DNA from: Sphingomonas sp.
GTDB taxonomy: Bacteria > Pseudomonadota > Alphaproteobacteria > Sphingomonadales > Sphingomonadaceae
DNA: 64,000 nt
NCBI GenBank assembly: GCA_017304655.1
Contig: JAFKLY010000003.1
Coordinates: 434,001-498,000, forward strand
Reading direction: 5' to 3'
Made by a program: the position numbers and the translations under genes. The notes beneath the pieces are model-generated. The model was not told where the DNA came from. It was given only the letters and a program-made list of their open reading frames with translations, and did not search any database. This document shows, piece after piece, positions 45,420 through 53,773 of this stretch. Position 1 is the stretch's first letter; every line of letters starts with the position of its first letter.

Positions 45420-46805
45420 TTACTTCTTGGTGCGCCAGCTGTCGGCATAGCCGGTGCGGGCGACGGCCGAGTAAGGCACCGGCGACACGATCGCCTTGAT
45501 CTGCGTCTGCTCGTGCGGCTCGACGGTCGGCTTGCTGGTGCCGCCGTTCGGCTCGCCCCAGAGGAGCTGAACCTCGGTGCCGGGCTTGGCGAACTCGGGC
45601 TCGAGCATGGCGAGCGTCAGCATCTTGCCTTCGTTCGACGAATAGCCGACCCAGGTCGACACGCCGACCGACTTGCCGTTGACGAGCACCGCGTCATAGG
45701 GGTGCATCGAGTAGACCGCGCTGGGGAACTCGAAATACTTCGCGCGGCCTTCGTTCGAGAAGTAGCTGGAGACGACGCGCAGGAAATCCTCGTCGTCGAG
45801 CGCCAGCGTGACCTTCTCGCGGTGCGGGCCGGCAGCCTTCTTCTCAAGCGCTTCGCGACCGATGAACTCATGGTCGAACTTGAGCATGATGCCATAGCCG
45901 ACATCCCACGGGGTCAGGCAGTAGCCCTCCAGCGTCTCGGGAACGTGCGAACCGCCGATGGAGCACTTGGCGCCATAACTGTTCTCGCCTGCCCACTTGC
46001 GGAAGTCGGCCGAGCCTTCGCCGAACAGATAGGCCGGGAACGGAGACGGGATCCAGCCGGATTCCAGCGTGTTCGACGAATAGGCGCGGCCACCGACCAG
46101 CTCCATGCCGAACTTCTTGCCCGAGGCGACGAGCGCGCTGTGGACCTTCTCATAGTCCGCCCAGGGACCATAAAGCTCATAGCCCGGCTGGCCGGCCATG
46201 CCGTGACGCAGGGCGCCGACGGTCGCGCCGTTGATCGGGAACTCGGTCATCTGGAAGAACTTGAGGTCGGGCGCGTCATAGCCGAGCGCATCGCTGAGGA
46301 TCGCCATCGCGTTCGGGCCCTGGAGCTGGAAGCGATAGTGGCGACGCACGCCGTCCGTGCGCAGCGCAGTGCGCTCGTCACGCGTGACCTTGACGTCCCA
46401 CTTGCCGGTCGAAGCCCAATATTCGGCCCACTCGATGGCGGGCGCGCGGCCGACCAGGTTGAACTTGTTCTCTTCGAGATAGAACAGGATCACGTCGCCG
46501 ATGATGTAGCCCTCGGGCGTGCAGGGCACCCACTGCTTGGCCTTCATCGGCTTGTAGTTCTTGAAGCTGTTGATGCCGAGATATTCCAGCATCGCCATGG
46601 CGCCCGGGCCTTCGACCATCAGCTCGACCATGTGGTAGCTCTGGTTGAAGAGCACGGCGGTCTTGGCCCAGCCGCGCTGCTCGTTGCGCCAGTTGGAATA
46701 TTCCGCCGGAACGCCGGGATAGACGTTCGGGCCGGCCTGCTGATTGCGCAGGAAATCGATCACATTCGGCTGGGCGTCCAGCACGTCTTGAAGACTTTTC
46801 GCCAT
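45420..46805 (-). CDS. desA: Tetrahydrofolate-dependent aromatic O-demethylase (DesA/LigM family)
   Basis: 461 aa, related to glycine cleavage T proteins. These enzymes take the methoxy methyl of syringate (DesA) or vanillate/3-O-methylgallate (LigM) onto tetrahydrofolate. Matching features are NVYPGVPAEYSNWRNEQRGW, FNQSYHMVELMVEG, LRHGMAGQPGYELYGPW, RAYSSNTLESGWIPSPFP, GYSSNEGKMLTLAM and LLWGEPNGGTSKPTVEPHEQ. The detailed wording is nearer to DesA than LigM as I remember them, so syringate is the favoured substrate. The ATG was chosen because AAGGAG is six bases upstream. It stands alone; no metF or ligH homologue lies beside it. Confidence 0.85.
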   Translation of the reverse strand: MAKSLQDVLDAQPNVIDFLRNQQAGPNVYPGVPAEYSNWRNEQRGWAKTAVLFNQSYHMVELMVEGPGAMAMLEYLGINSFKNYKPMKAKQWVPCTPEGYIIGDVILFYLEENKFNLVGRAPAIEWAEYWASTGKWDVKVTRDERTALRTDGVRRHYRFQLQGPNAMAILSDALGYDAPDLKFFQMTEFPINGATVGALRHGMAGQPGYELYGPWADYEKVHSALVASGKKFGMELVGGRAYSSNTLESGWIPSPFPAYLFGEGSADFRKWAGENSYGAKCSIGGSHVPETLEGYCLTPWDVGYGIMLKFDHEFIGREALEKKAAGPHREKVTLALDDEDFLRVVSSYFSNEGRAKYFEFPSAVYSMHPYDAVLVNGKSVGVSTWVGYSSNEGKMLTLAMLEPEFAKPGTEVQLLWGEPNGGTSKPTVEPHEQTQIKAIVSPVPYSAVARTGYADSWRTKK

Positions 46806-46863
46806 CATACTCTCCTTCTGACTCAACGGTTCACAAATACGAAAATTCTGGTCCGGCGCCCGG

Positions 46864-47583
46864 CTAGATCCTGTCCAGCCAGGCCGTCAGCGCATCATTC
46901 ATCGCCTGCGGCTGCTCCACGGGGAGCATGTGCCCGGCACCGGGGACGATCGCGAGCGTCGCATCGGCGATCCCCGCCGCGATCTGCTCATGCTGCGCCG
47001 GCGTTGCCCATTCGTCATGCGCGCCCACGGCAACCAGCGCCGGGCAGCGGATCTGCGGCAGCAGGCTCTGCACTTCCGGCCGGGCCAGCAGCGCGCGCAT
47101 CTGCCGCTCGAAACTGTCGAGCCCCATGTCGCTGCACATCGCCCAGAGCATGTCCATAAGACCCGGCGTCAGGCGATTGGGCTCCCACACCATAGGCGGC
47201 AGCCAGGCGTCGATCAGTGCATCCATGCCCTGCTCCACACCACGCGCAAGCAGCTTGAAGCGGCCGTCCGCCTCGCCCGGCTTGGGCAAGTGAACGCCAG
47301 TGCTGATGAGACCGATGCCGGCGACGCGCTCCGGCGCGCGCCGGAAGACCTCCAGCGCGACGCGCCCGCCCATGGAATGTCCAACGACGGCGAAACGCGC
47401 CGGCGCGCGAGCCAGAACCCGCTCCGCCATCGCGCCAAGACTGTCTGCTTCGCCATAGCCGTTCAAGGCCTCGACAGGGCGCCGCGCGCGCAAGGCTTCG
47501 ACCTGCGGCGCCCAGATGCGTGCGTCACAGATCAGGCCGGGCAACAGCAGAACCGGCGTTGCCGAAGAGGGCGAGTCGCTCAT
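46864..47583 (-). CDS. Alpha/beta hydrolase
   Basis: 239 aa, a small alpha/beta-hydrolase fold protein. The nucleophile elbow is GHSMGG near residue 70; the Asp is in VGAHDEWATP and the His in PGAGHMLPVEQP. There is no signal peptide, so it is cytoplasmic. The BioH/PcaD-like organisation suggests an esterase or lactonase. It lies 58 bp upstream of desA, in the same direction, and could be cotranscribed with it. Substrate unknown; an aromatic methyl ester or lactone would fit the surroundings. Confidence 0.82.
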   Translation of the reverse strand: MSDSPSSATPVLLLPGLICDARIWAPQVEALRARRPVEALNGYGEADSLGAMAERVLARAPARFAVVGHSMGGRVALEVFRRAPERVAGIGLISTGVHLPKPGEADGRFKLLARGVEQGMDALIDAWLPPMVWEPNRLTPGLMDMLWAMCSDMGLDSFERQMRALLARPEVQSLLPQIRCPALVAVGAHDEWATPAQHEQIAAGIADATLAIVPGAGHMLPVEQPQAMNDALTAWLDRI

Positions 47584-47720
47584 GGAATTCCAAGGACTTC
47601 GTGTATATGAAAATTTCGCCTACTCGAAATTGCTGCAAAAGGCCAGCCTGAATCGGCCAGACGCCCGACCTGCCGGACGCAGCATTTCACGCAGCAAAAC
47701 AAGACAGACAGAAACGCAAA

Positions 47721-47749
47721 CGCCCTCCCCCAAATGATGAGGAAGGGCG
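47721..47749 (-). terminator. Terminator after ferA
   Basis: Arms CGCCCTCCC and GGAAGGGCG pair at 8 of 9 positions, about 37 bp after the ferA stop on the minus strand, and TTTGCGTTT follows. Confidence 0.65.
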
Positions 47750-47785
47750 CTTGAGAAACGTCGCAAAGCGGTGTGCGCCGGGCGA

Positions 47786-49912
47786 TCAGTCGACCAGCAT
47801 CAACGCGTCCAGCGCCACGACGCCCTGCCCCTTGGGATAGACCACCACCGGGTTCAGATCGAGCTCCTGGATGCGCGGTTCGCCGCGCAGCAACTGGCCG
47901 ATCCGGCCGATCAGATCGGCCACGGCGTCCACGTCCAGCGCGGGCGAGCCGCGATAGCCGTGCAGCAAGGCCGCCTGCTTGAGCTTGCCCAGCTCGGCGA
48001 CGATCGCCTCCTTGGTCATGTCCGGCGAGAGCAGGCGCACGTCCTGCAGGATCTCCGCGGTCACGCCGCCGAAACCGGCGAGGATCACCGGGCCCCACTG
48101 CGGATCGTTCTTGGCGCCGATGATCAGCTCCAGCCCGCGCGCACCCATCGCCTCGATCAGCACGCCATCGAGGATGATCGCCGCATTGTAGCGCGCGACA
48201 TCCGCGAACATCTTGTCCCAGGCTGCGCGGATGGCCTCCGCACCGACGAGGTTCAGCGCCACGCCGCCGGCATCGCTCTTGTGGCTGAGCGCGGCGGCCT
48301 GCGCCTTCATCACCACCGGACCGCCGATCGCCTCGGCCGCAGCAATCGCTTCCTCGACCGTGGCAGCGAACTGCCCCTTGGGGAAAGCGATGCCGAGCGG
48401 GCCAAGCAGCGCCTTGGCCTTATACTCCGGCACCACACCATGCTCGCTGGCCAGCGCAGGCACGCTGGCGGGCGCCGCATCGGTGCGCGAATGATCCCGA
48501 TCGCTCGCGGCCGAGAGACGACGGATCGCCCGCAGCGCCCGCTCGGTCGTCGGGAAATAGGGAATGCCCTCGGCGCGCAGCTGCTCGATCCACTCGGCCG
48601 GCACATAGGCGCCTTCATCGACACCGCCGAAGATCACCGGCTTGTTCGGCTTGAGCTCGCGCACCGCCTTCATGAACGGGGGCAGCTTGATGCCGATCGT
48701 CGCCGGATTGGTCTGGATGATGCCGGCGAAGATGGTGCCGACGCGATCATCCTGGAACAAAGCAGCGAGCGTGCGATAATACATGTCCGGATCGACCAGA
48801 CCCTGCGCGGTCAGATCGAGCGGATTGCTGACCGGCACGAAGTCCGGCAGGGCCGCCCGCAACGCCGGCGCATTGTCGTCATTGAGCGCGGGGAGCGAAA
48901 GCTCCAGCTCCTCGGCCAGATCCAGCGTCAGCGCCTTGAGCGCGCCGGATTCGCCCAGCACGGTCGTACCGCCGCTCGGCAGCGCAGGGCAGCGCGCCGC
49001 GATCTCGGCAATGTCGCCCAGCTCTTCCAGCGTCTCGGCCAGCACCACGCCGGCCCGCTCAACCTTGGCGCGCATCAGCTTGTAGTCGCCGGCCATGGCG
49101 CCGGTGTGCGTCGCCGCGCTCTCGCGCGCCGCGCTGCTCTTGCCGGGGTGCAGCAAAACGACCAGCTTGCCGGCCGCCTTCGCCTTGTCCATCAGCGCCA
49201 GGAAGCGCGCCGGCTGGCGGAACTGCTCGACGATCATGGCGATCAGCCGCGTCTTCTCGTCGGCGATCATATACTCGACATAATCCTCGACGCCGCTGGC
49301 CGCCTCATTGCCGGTCGAGACCGAATAAGTAAGGTCGAGCGAACGGCTCTCCAGCATCACCGCGAGCACCGCCGCCATGGCGCCGCTCTGCGAGACGATG
49401 CCGACGCCGCCGGGGCTCGGCGCCTTGATGTCGGTATCGATGAAGGTCAGCGGAATCCGGTCCAGATAATTGACCGAGCCGAGGCAGTTCGGCCCCTCGA
49501 TGACCATGCCGGCCTCAGCCGCGATGCGGCCGATCTCGAGCTGGTCGGCCATGCCCTCCTCGCCGCCCTCGGCAAAGCCGGCGGCGAAGATGATCGCCGC
49601 GCCGACCTTCTTGGCGGCGAGCTGGCGCACCGTATCGAGCACGGCGCCGCGCGGAATGGCGAGAATGGCGAGATCGACGCCGTCCGGCAGCGCCTCGACG
49701 CTGGGGATGCAGGGACGCCCGTCGATCGTCTCCCGCTTGGGATTGATGAGGTGGATGTCGCCCGGATAATCGTTGCGCACGAAATTGGCGAGCACCGAGG
49801 CGCCAAGCGCGCCGGGCTTCTCCGATGCGCCCACGATCGCGACCGAACGGGGCCGCAGCAGGCGATTGATGTCGCGCGCCACCGCAGGACGCACCTCAGC
49901 CTCGACCGTCAT
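47786..49912 (-). CDS. ferA: NDP-forming feruloyl-CoA synthetase
   Basis: 708 aa. This is the acetyl-CoA synthetase (ADP-forming) type, not the AMP-forming type. The N-terminal CoA-binding Rossmann domain begins LLRPRSVAIVGASEKPGALG. The ligase domain has IEGPNCLGSVN, GIVSQSGAM and the active-site His in SAATHTGAMAGDYK. The C-terminal ATP-grasp domain carries KAKALLGPLGIAFP, GGPVVMKAQAAAL, and GFGGVTAEILQD. FerA of SYK-6 is of this architecture and sits with ferB, as here. It activates ferulate, coumarate, caffeate and sinapate to CoA esters. An in-frame GTG lies three codons upstream of the chosen ATG. Confidence 0.9.
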   Translation of the reverse strand: MTVEAEVRPAVARDINRLLRPRSVAIVGASEKPGALGASVLANFVRNDYPGDIHLINPKRETIDGRPCIPSVEALPDGVDLAILAIPRGAVLDTVRQLAAKKVGAAIIFAAGFAEGGEEGMADQLEIGRIAAEAGMVIEGPNCLGSVNYLDRIPLTFIDTDIKAPSPGGVGIVSQSGAMAAVLAVMLESRSLDLTYSVSTGNEAASGVEDYVEYMIADEKTRLIAMIVEQFRQPARFLALMDKAKAAGKLVVLLHPGKSSAARESAATHTGAMAGDYKLMRAKVERAGVVLAETLEELGDIAEIAARCPALPSGGTTVLGESGALKALTLDLAEELELSLPALNDDNAPALRAALPDFVPVSNPLDLTAQGLVDPDMYYRTLAALFQDDRVGTIFAGIIQTNPATIGIKLPPFMKAVRELKPNKPVIFGGVDEGAYVPAEWIEQLRAEGIPYFPTTERALRAIRRLSAASDRDHSRTDAAPASVPALASEHGVVPEYKAKALLGPLGIAFPKGQFAATVEEAIAAAEAIGGPVVMKAQAAALSHKSDAGGVALNLVGAEAIRAAWDKMFADVARYNAAIILDGVLIEAMGARGLELIIGAKNDPQWGPVILAGFGGVTAEILQDVRLLSPDMTKEAIVAELGKLKQAALLHGYRGSPALDVDAVADLIGRIGQLLRGEPRIQELDLNPVVVYPKGQGVVALDALMLVD

Positions 49913-49967
49913 TTCATCCACTCCCTAGAAAATCACGCAGTGCCCGACCGGCGGACACAGAAAAACA

Positions 49968-49992
49968 GCCCCTCGATACACGCTCGCGGGGC
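49968..49992 (-). terminator. Terminator-like hairpin with U-run between ferB and ferA
   Basis: GCCCC/GGGGC arms with a 15-base loop on the minus strand, followed directly by TGTTTTT. It lies in the ferB-ferA gap and could cause partial termination before ferA. Confidence 0.4.
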
Positions 49993-50001
49993 AGAACGGA
50001 A

Positions 50002-50028
50002 AGGGAGGCAAGCCAGGCCTGCCTCCCT
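50002..50028 (-). terminator. Stable hairpin directly after ferB
   Basis: A perfect 9-bp stem (AGGGAGGCA with its complement) around nine bases, starting 8 bp after the ferB stop, with TTTCCGTTCTG following. It may protect the ferB message end or attenuate ferA. Confidence 0.55.
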
Positions 50029-50036
50029 CTTGAACG

Positions 50037-50891
50037 TCAGACCTCCGTCTTGGTCTTGTCGTAGTGACCCAGACCCGGCTTGAACGTCTTGTCATCCAGG
50101 AACTGCTTCATCGCGACGTGGCGACCGTCCGACTTGTCGAACCAGTTGAGGCCTTCCTGCAGACGGATCAGATAATCCTCGGCATTGTCGTAGGTCATTT
50201 CCTTGACCCGGCGGACAGCGTCCTTGGTGTACTTCACCGTTGCCCAGTTCTTCTCGCACAGCGTGGTGGCGACAGCCGTGACGCGCGCCTTGAGCTGATC
50301 GAGCGGCATGGACTCGTTGACGAGATTGTAGCGCGCCGCGTCCTGGCCCGAGAGGTTCTCACCCATCATGGCGTGATACATGGCAACGCGCATCGGCATC
50401 AGGTCGACCGCGACCTTCGTCGCGCCGCCGCCGGGCAGGATGCCCCAGTTCACTTCGGAAAGGCCGAACTGCGCCTCGTCCGCCGCGAAGGCGAGATCGC
50501 AGGCGAAGAGCGGGCCATAGGCGCCGCCGAAGCACCAGCCGTGCACCATGGCGATGGTCGGCTTCTGGTACCAGCGCAGACGCTCCCACCAGGTATAGGC
50601 TTCCCGCTGCGCCTTGCGCGTGCCGGCCAGGCCCTGCGCCTCGGTCTCGCGGAAATATTCCTTGAGGTCCATGCCGGCGCACCAGGCCGGCCCCTCGCCC
50701 GCGAGCACGAGCACGCCGACGTCGTCACGGAATTCCAGCTCCGTGATGACCTTGAGCATCTGACGGTTGAGCTTGGGGCTCTGCGCGTTGCGCTTGCTCG
50801 GGCGATTGTAATAGACCCAGGCAATGTTGTTCTCGATCTCGTAGCGGACGGTATCCTCTTCCCGCTCGACTGGCTTGTTTTCGTCAGACAT
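50037..50891 (-). CDS. ferB: Feruloyl-CoA hydratase/lyase
   Basis: 284 aa, crotonase fold. It hydrates feruloyl-CoA and splits it to vanillin and acetyl-CoA. The CoA/oxyanion segments are AWCAGMDLKEYF and HGWCFGGAYGPLF; the catalytic Glu146 lies in FGLSEVNWGILPGGG, consistent with Glu143 of the Pseudomonas enzyme. It heads the ferBA operon, is divergent from the MarR gene and has a GGAAGGG ribosome site. No vanillin dehydrogenase gene is visible in this window. Confidence 0.93.
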   Translation of the reverse strand: MSDENKPVEREEDTVRYEIENNIAWVYYNRPSKRNAQSPKLNRQMLKVITELEFRDDVGVLVLAGEGPAWCAGMDLKEYFRETEAQGLAGTRKAQREAYTWWERLRWYQKPTIAMVHGWCFGGAYGPLFACDLAFAADEAQFGLSEVNWGILPGGGATKVAVDLMPMRVAMYHAMMGENLSGQDAARYNLVNESMPLDQLKARVTAVATTLCEKNWATVKYTKDAVRRVKEMTYDNAEDYLIRLQEGLNWFDKSDGRHVAMKQFLDDKTFKPGLGHYDKTKTEV

Positions 50892-50914
50892 GGCATTTCC
50901 CTTCCAGGCGATTT

Positions 50915-50933
50915 ATGCTATGCAATATAACAT
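50915..50933. promoter_or_regulatory. Imperfect palindrome, likely operator of the ferBA regulator
   Basis: The 19-bp ATGCTATGCAATATAACAT has ATGnTAT and ATAnCAT as symmetric ends, in the 79-bp gap between the divergent ferB and MarR genes. MarR proteins bind sites of this size and symmetry. Confidence 0.6.
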
Positions 50934-50970
50934 TCTTGTCACGGCCGGGCAAGCCGGAAGGACGCACGCA

Positions 50971-51453
50971 ATGAAGGATGATGGCAAGGCGCTCGCAGAC
51001 GCGGCGAACAAGGCGCAGGACCCGCAGGGTGCGGCCACCGGCGCGCTGGCCAATCCGCTGGACGACATGCTGGGCTATCGCCTGCGCCGCGCCTCCATGA
51101 CGATGATGAGCGATGCCATCGACGCCCTGCGCCCGCTGGACCTGAGCGCGGGCGAAGCCTCCTTCCTGATTCTCGTCGGCGCCAATCCCGGCTGTCCGCA
51201 AAGCGAGGTCGGCCGCGCACTGGCCATCAAGCGCGCCAACATGACGCCCCTCGTTGGCCGCATGAAAGCGCGCGGACTGGTGAGCGATGCGCCCATCGAC
51301 GGCCGCTCGCTCGCCCTGACGCTGACCGAGGCCGGCCAGGCGCTGCAGGCGCAAGTGATGGCCCGCATCGAAGAGAGCAATCGCCGCTTCAGCGACCGCC
51401 TGTCCATCGACGAAAAAACGCTGATCGCCGCGCTCGAAGCCCTCGCGCGCTGA
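50971..51453 (+). CDS. ferC: MarR-family regulator, probable ferBA repressor
   Basis: 160 aa. The winged HTH shows [41 protein letters not shown] and the wing [13 protein letters not shown]. Located divergently from ferB as the MarR-type FerC of SYK-6 is, which represses ferBA and is released by hydroxycinnamoyl-CoA. The ATG follows GGAAGGA; an open frame continues upstream but would run through the promoter and operator. The symbol is by position and family. Confidence 0.8.
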   Translation: MKDDGKALADAANKAQDPQGAATGALANPLDDMLGYRLRRASMTMMSDAIDALRPLDLSAGEASFLILVGANPGCPQSEVGRALAIKRANMTPLVGRMKARGLVSDAPIDGRSLALTLTEAGQALQAQVMARIEESNRRFSDRLSIDEKTLIAALEALAR

Positions 51454-51533
51454 ACGCTCCGACAACCGATCTGGGCCTGACGGCGCCTTTGCTCTTGGCG
51501 GCCCCCGCCAAAGCTGATAGCGGGCCTCCTCAC

Positions 51534-51610
51534 GCACCCATAGCTCAGCTGGATAGAGCGTTGCCCTCCGAAGGCAAAGGCCAGAGGTTCGAATCCTCTT
51601 GGGTGCGCCA
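51534..51610 (+). tRNA. tRNA-Arg (anticodon CCG)
   Basis: 77 nt with a seven-base acceptor stem (GCACCCA/TGGGTGC), D arm GCTCAGCTGGATAGAGC, anticodon loop CTCCGAA, T arm with TTCGAAT and an encoded CCA. The anticodon CCG reads the Arg codon CGG. It follows the MarR gene; no integrase or duplicated tRNA end was seen near it. Confidence 0.95.
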
Positions 51611-51648
51611 TCTCTCCTCAGATTTGCACAGTCGCGCGGCGATGTCGT

Positions 51649-52302
51649 TCAGCGGCTCTCATCAGGCTCAAGCGCATCATCCAGCAGTCGCTTGAAATTG
51701 CGGACTGTGTATCGGGCGAAATGTTCCTGATCGATATCGGACTGATGGATATCGTTGATCTGCATCACTCGCTGCATCAGCATGCCGTACAGCCAGCTAA
51801 AAGCGAAGGCGATCCGCCTGCTTTCGGACGCATTGATCGACCGTCCCAGATGAGCGCCGCACAGAGCCCGGTACTGATCGATAAATTCGCCGCTCATTTT
51901 AGCGATCGGCGCCCATGCGGGGATACCCAGCAAGTGTTTTCGCAGAGCGCTGCGAATAATCCCCTGATGCTTGTTGAAATTTTCAATGGCACCCAGTGCC
52001 AGAACTTCGGGCAGGCGTTCGAACGGCTGCGCGAAATTATTCTGCGCTGCCGCTTTTCGGCGTTTGATCATCTCTTCGATCAAACAGCTGAAATATTTGT
52101 CCTTATCCCCAAAGGAATTGTAGAAGCTGCCCACGGATGACGATGACGCGTCGGCGATTTCCTTCACCGACACCTGGTCGAAGTCCCGATCCTCCAGCAA
52201 ATCCCGACCGACCCGCAACATGCGGTCACTCGCTTGATCGAGACTGTTGCGCGGCGCTCGACTTTTAGCAGCGCTGCCTCGCTGGTCGAAGACGGTTCCC
52301 AT
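51649..52302 (-). CDS. TetR/AcrR-family regulator
   Basis: 217 aa. The HTH is DFDQVSVKEIADASSSSVGS plus FYNSFGDKDKYF; the rest is helical ligand-binding. The start MGTVFDQRG was chosen because it leaves a 122-bp gap to the divergent carrier gene; an open frame runs further, but into the promoter region. It most likely controls the aromatic acid carrier and perhaps the third TonB receptor. Ligand unknown. Confidence 0.85.
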   Translation of the reverse strand: MGTVFDQRGSAAKSRAPRNSLDQASDRMLRVGRDLLEDRDFDQVSVKEIADASSSSVGSFYNSFGDKDKYFSCLIEEMIKRRKAAAQNNFAQPFERLPEVLALGAIENFNKHQGIIRSALRKHLLGIPAWAPIAKMSGEFIDQYRALCGAHLGRSINASESRRIAFAFSWLYGMLMQRVMQINDIHQSDIDQEHFARYTVRNFKRLLDDALEPDESR

Positions 52303-52328
52303 TCCACCATATGACCGGTCGAGAAGAG

Positions 52329-52370
52329 GTTCGTCAACCAAGGCGAAACGACTTGACAGAGTTGTTGAAC
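52329..52370. promoter_or_regulatory. Operator/promoter candidate between tetR and the carrier gene
   Basis: GTTCGTCAAC and GTTGTTGAAC form an inverted pair matching at 8 of 10 positions, 22 bp apart. A TTGACA (-35-like) lies between them at 52353-52358, with a weak -10 (TTCATT) 17 bp further. Suitable for repression by the divergent TetR protein. Confidence 0.45.
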
Positions 52371-52424
52371 GCAGGTTCATTAGCGGTCGAGATCGCAAAA
52401 GACGACGACCTGGGGGAGTGCGTG

Positions 52425-53618
52425 ATGGACCTGTCGCGGTCGACATTGAGTTTCGCTGTCATCGCGCTGGCCCTCGTGGTGGAAGGCTTTGATCTGCAGG
52501 CTGCGAACCTTGCAGGCCCTGCGATCGTCTCTGCCTTCGGTATCACGCCTGCCGAACTCGGCCCGGTCTTGAGTGCATCCCTTCTCGGCGTGCTGGTGGG
52601 TTCTCTGTTGATCGGACCACTGGGCGACCGGCACGGCCGGCGACGCGTCATGATCCTTTCGTGCGTGGCCTATGGGACAATATCCCTCCTCACCGTGTTC
52701 GCGGGGACGATCTGGCAACTGGCAATCATGCGCTTTCTGGTCGGCGTTGGACTTGGCGGCATGCTGCCCAACGCCCTGGCGATGGCAGGTCAGATCGCCA
52801 GCCCCCGGTTTCGCGCCACGGCGACGGGCCTGGTCGGGATCGGTATCACCTTCGGGGGCGTCGTGGGCGGGATCGCCGCCGCAAAGTTCGTCCCGTCCTA
52901 TGGCTGGCAAGCGATGTTCATCCTGGGTGGCATTCTGCCTTTCCTCATCGCCATTCCCATTCGGCTCCTGCTCCCCGCCGGAGCGCCGACCGAGGCCATG
53001 CCCACCGAGAACCTGCAAGAGAAACCGGGCGTCGGCCAGTTGCTCGCCGAAGGCATGCGGGCACAAACGATCACGATCTGGGTGATCTTCGCGCTGTGCC
53101 TCATGAGCGGCTATTTGCTCAACGCATGGGTGCCGCTCGTCACGCGCGAAGCCCATTTCTCGCTGGAGCAATCGGCCTGGCTGACGACCGCCTATCATTT
53201 TGGCGGCACGATGGGCGGAATCCTCTCCAGCCTGTTGCTGCGATGGAATCGCTGGAAGGCGACCGCGCTCTTCGCGATGGGTGCCGGCATCGCCCTGAGC
53301 CTCAATGGCCTGGCCGTGTGGCCGGTGGCGACCCTCACGCTCCTGATCGTGTTCGCGGGCTTTTCCGTAACCGGTACGCAGAACGCGATCAACGGGGCAG
53401 CGGGCACGAGCTATCCTGAGCATTTGCGCAGCTCCGGCCTTGGTTGGGCGCTGGGCATGGGCCGGATCGGTTCGATCATCGGCCCGCTGGTGGGTTCGGC
53501 TGCTGCGGCGACGGGGCTGTTCGCCCCGCACCAGTTCTTTTTTCTGCCGGTCATTCCGATGGTGCTGGCCGGGCTTCTGGCACTCACGCTCGTGCGCGCA
53601 AGTGCGGCGCCCCGATGA
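52425..53618 (+). CDS. MFS transporter of the aromatic acid:H+ symporter (AAHS) family
   Basis: 397 aa with 12 expected membrane helices. The first helix carries ALVVEGFDLQAANLAGPAIV, the position of the AAHS motif DGxD (here EGFD, with the second Asp replaced). Loop 2-3 is GPLGDRHGRRRVMI and loop 8-9 is reduced. PcaK, BenK and VanK are family members and import 4-hydroxybenzoate, benzoate and vanillate. GGGGGAG precedes the chosen ATG. Its neighbours are a TetR gene and a TonB receptor, an outer- plus inner-membrane import pair. Confidence 0.87.
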   Translation: MDLSRSTLSFAVIALALVVEGFDLQAANLAGPAIVSAFGITPAELGPVLSASLLGVLVGSLLIGPLGDRHGRRRVMILSCVAYGTISLLTVFAGTIWQLAIMRFLVGVGLGGMLPNALAMAGQIASPRFRATATGLVGIGITFGGVVGGIAAAKFVPSYGWQAMFILGGILPFLIAIPIRLLLPAGAPTEAMPTENLQEKPGVGQLLAEGMRAQTITIWVIFALCLMSGYLLNAWVPLVTREAHFSLEQSAWLTTAYHFGGTMGGILSSLLLRWNRWKATALFAMGAGIALSLNGLAVWPVATLTLLIVFAGFSVTGTQNAINGAAGTSYPEHLRSSGLGWALGMGRIGSIIGPLVGSAAAATGLFAPHQFFFLPVIPMVLAGLLALTLVRASAAPR

Positions 53619-53773
53619 TGAAGGAAATGGGGCCGCTTTGCCTGGGCCCAGCAGCACCGCAGCAGCCCGGCGTGAGTGACAAGTGATGCGGAGCGACAAG
53701 GCGGCGCGGATGGTCAACTGAGAGCGAAAGGCCTGCCGCGCGCCGGAACAACAATAAGAGGAGGGATAGGGAC

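Noticed and set aside
45420..46805. Reading the demethylase as a glycine cleavage T protein
   Set aside because: Length and motifs fit the aromatic O-demethylases DesA/LigM, and no gcvH/gcvP neighbours are present.
47771..50083. A 770-codon open frame on the plus strand opposite ferA and the end of ferB
   Set aside because: It is Arg/His-rich, has no recognisable motif or ribosome site, and mirrors the codon pattern of ferA on the other strand.
51534..51700. tRNA-Arg as an integration site for a mobile element
   Set aside because: No integrase, no second copy of the tRNA 3' end and no composition shift next to it.
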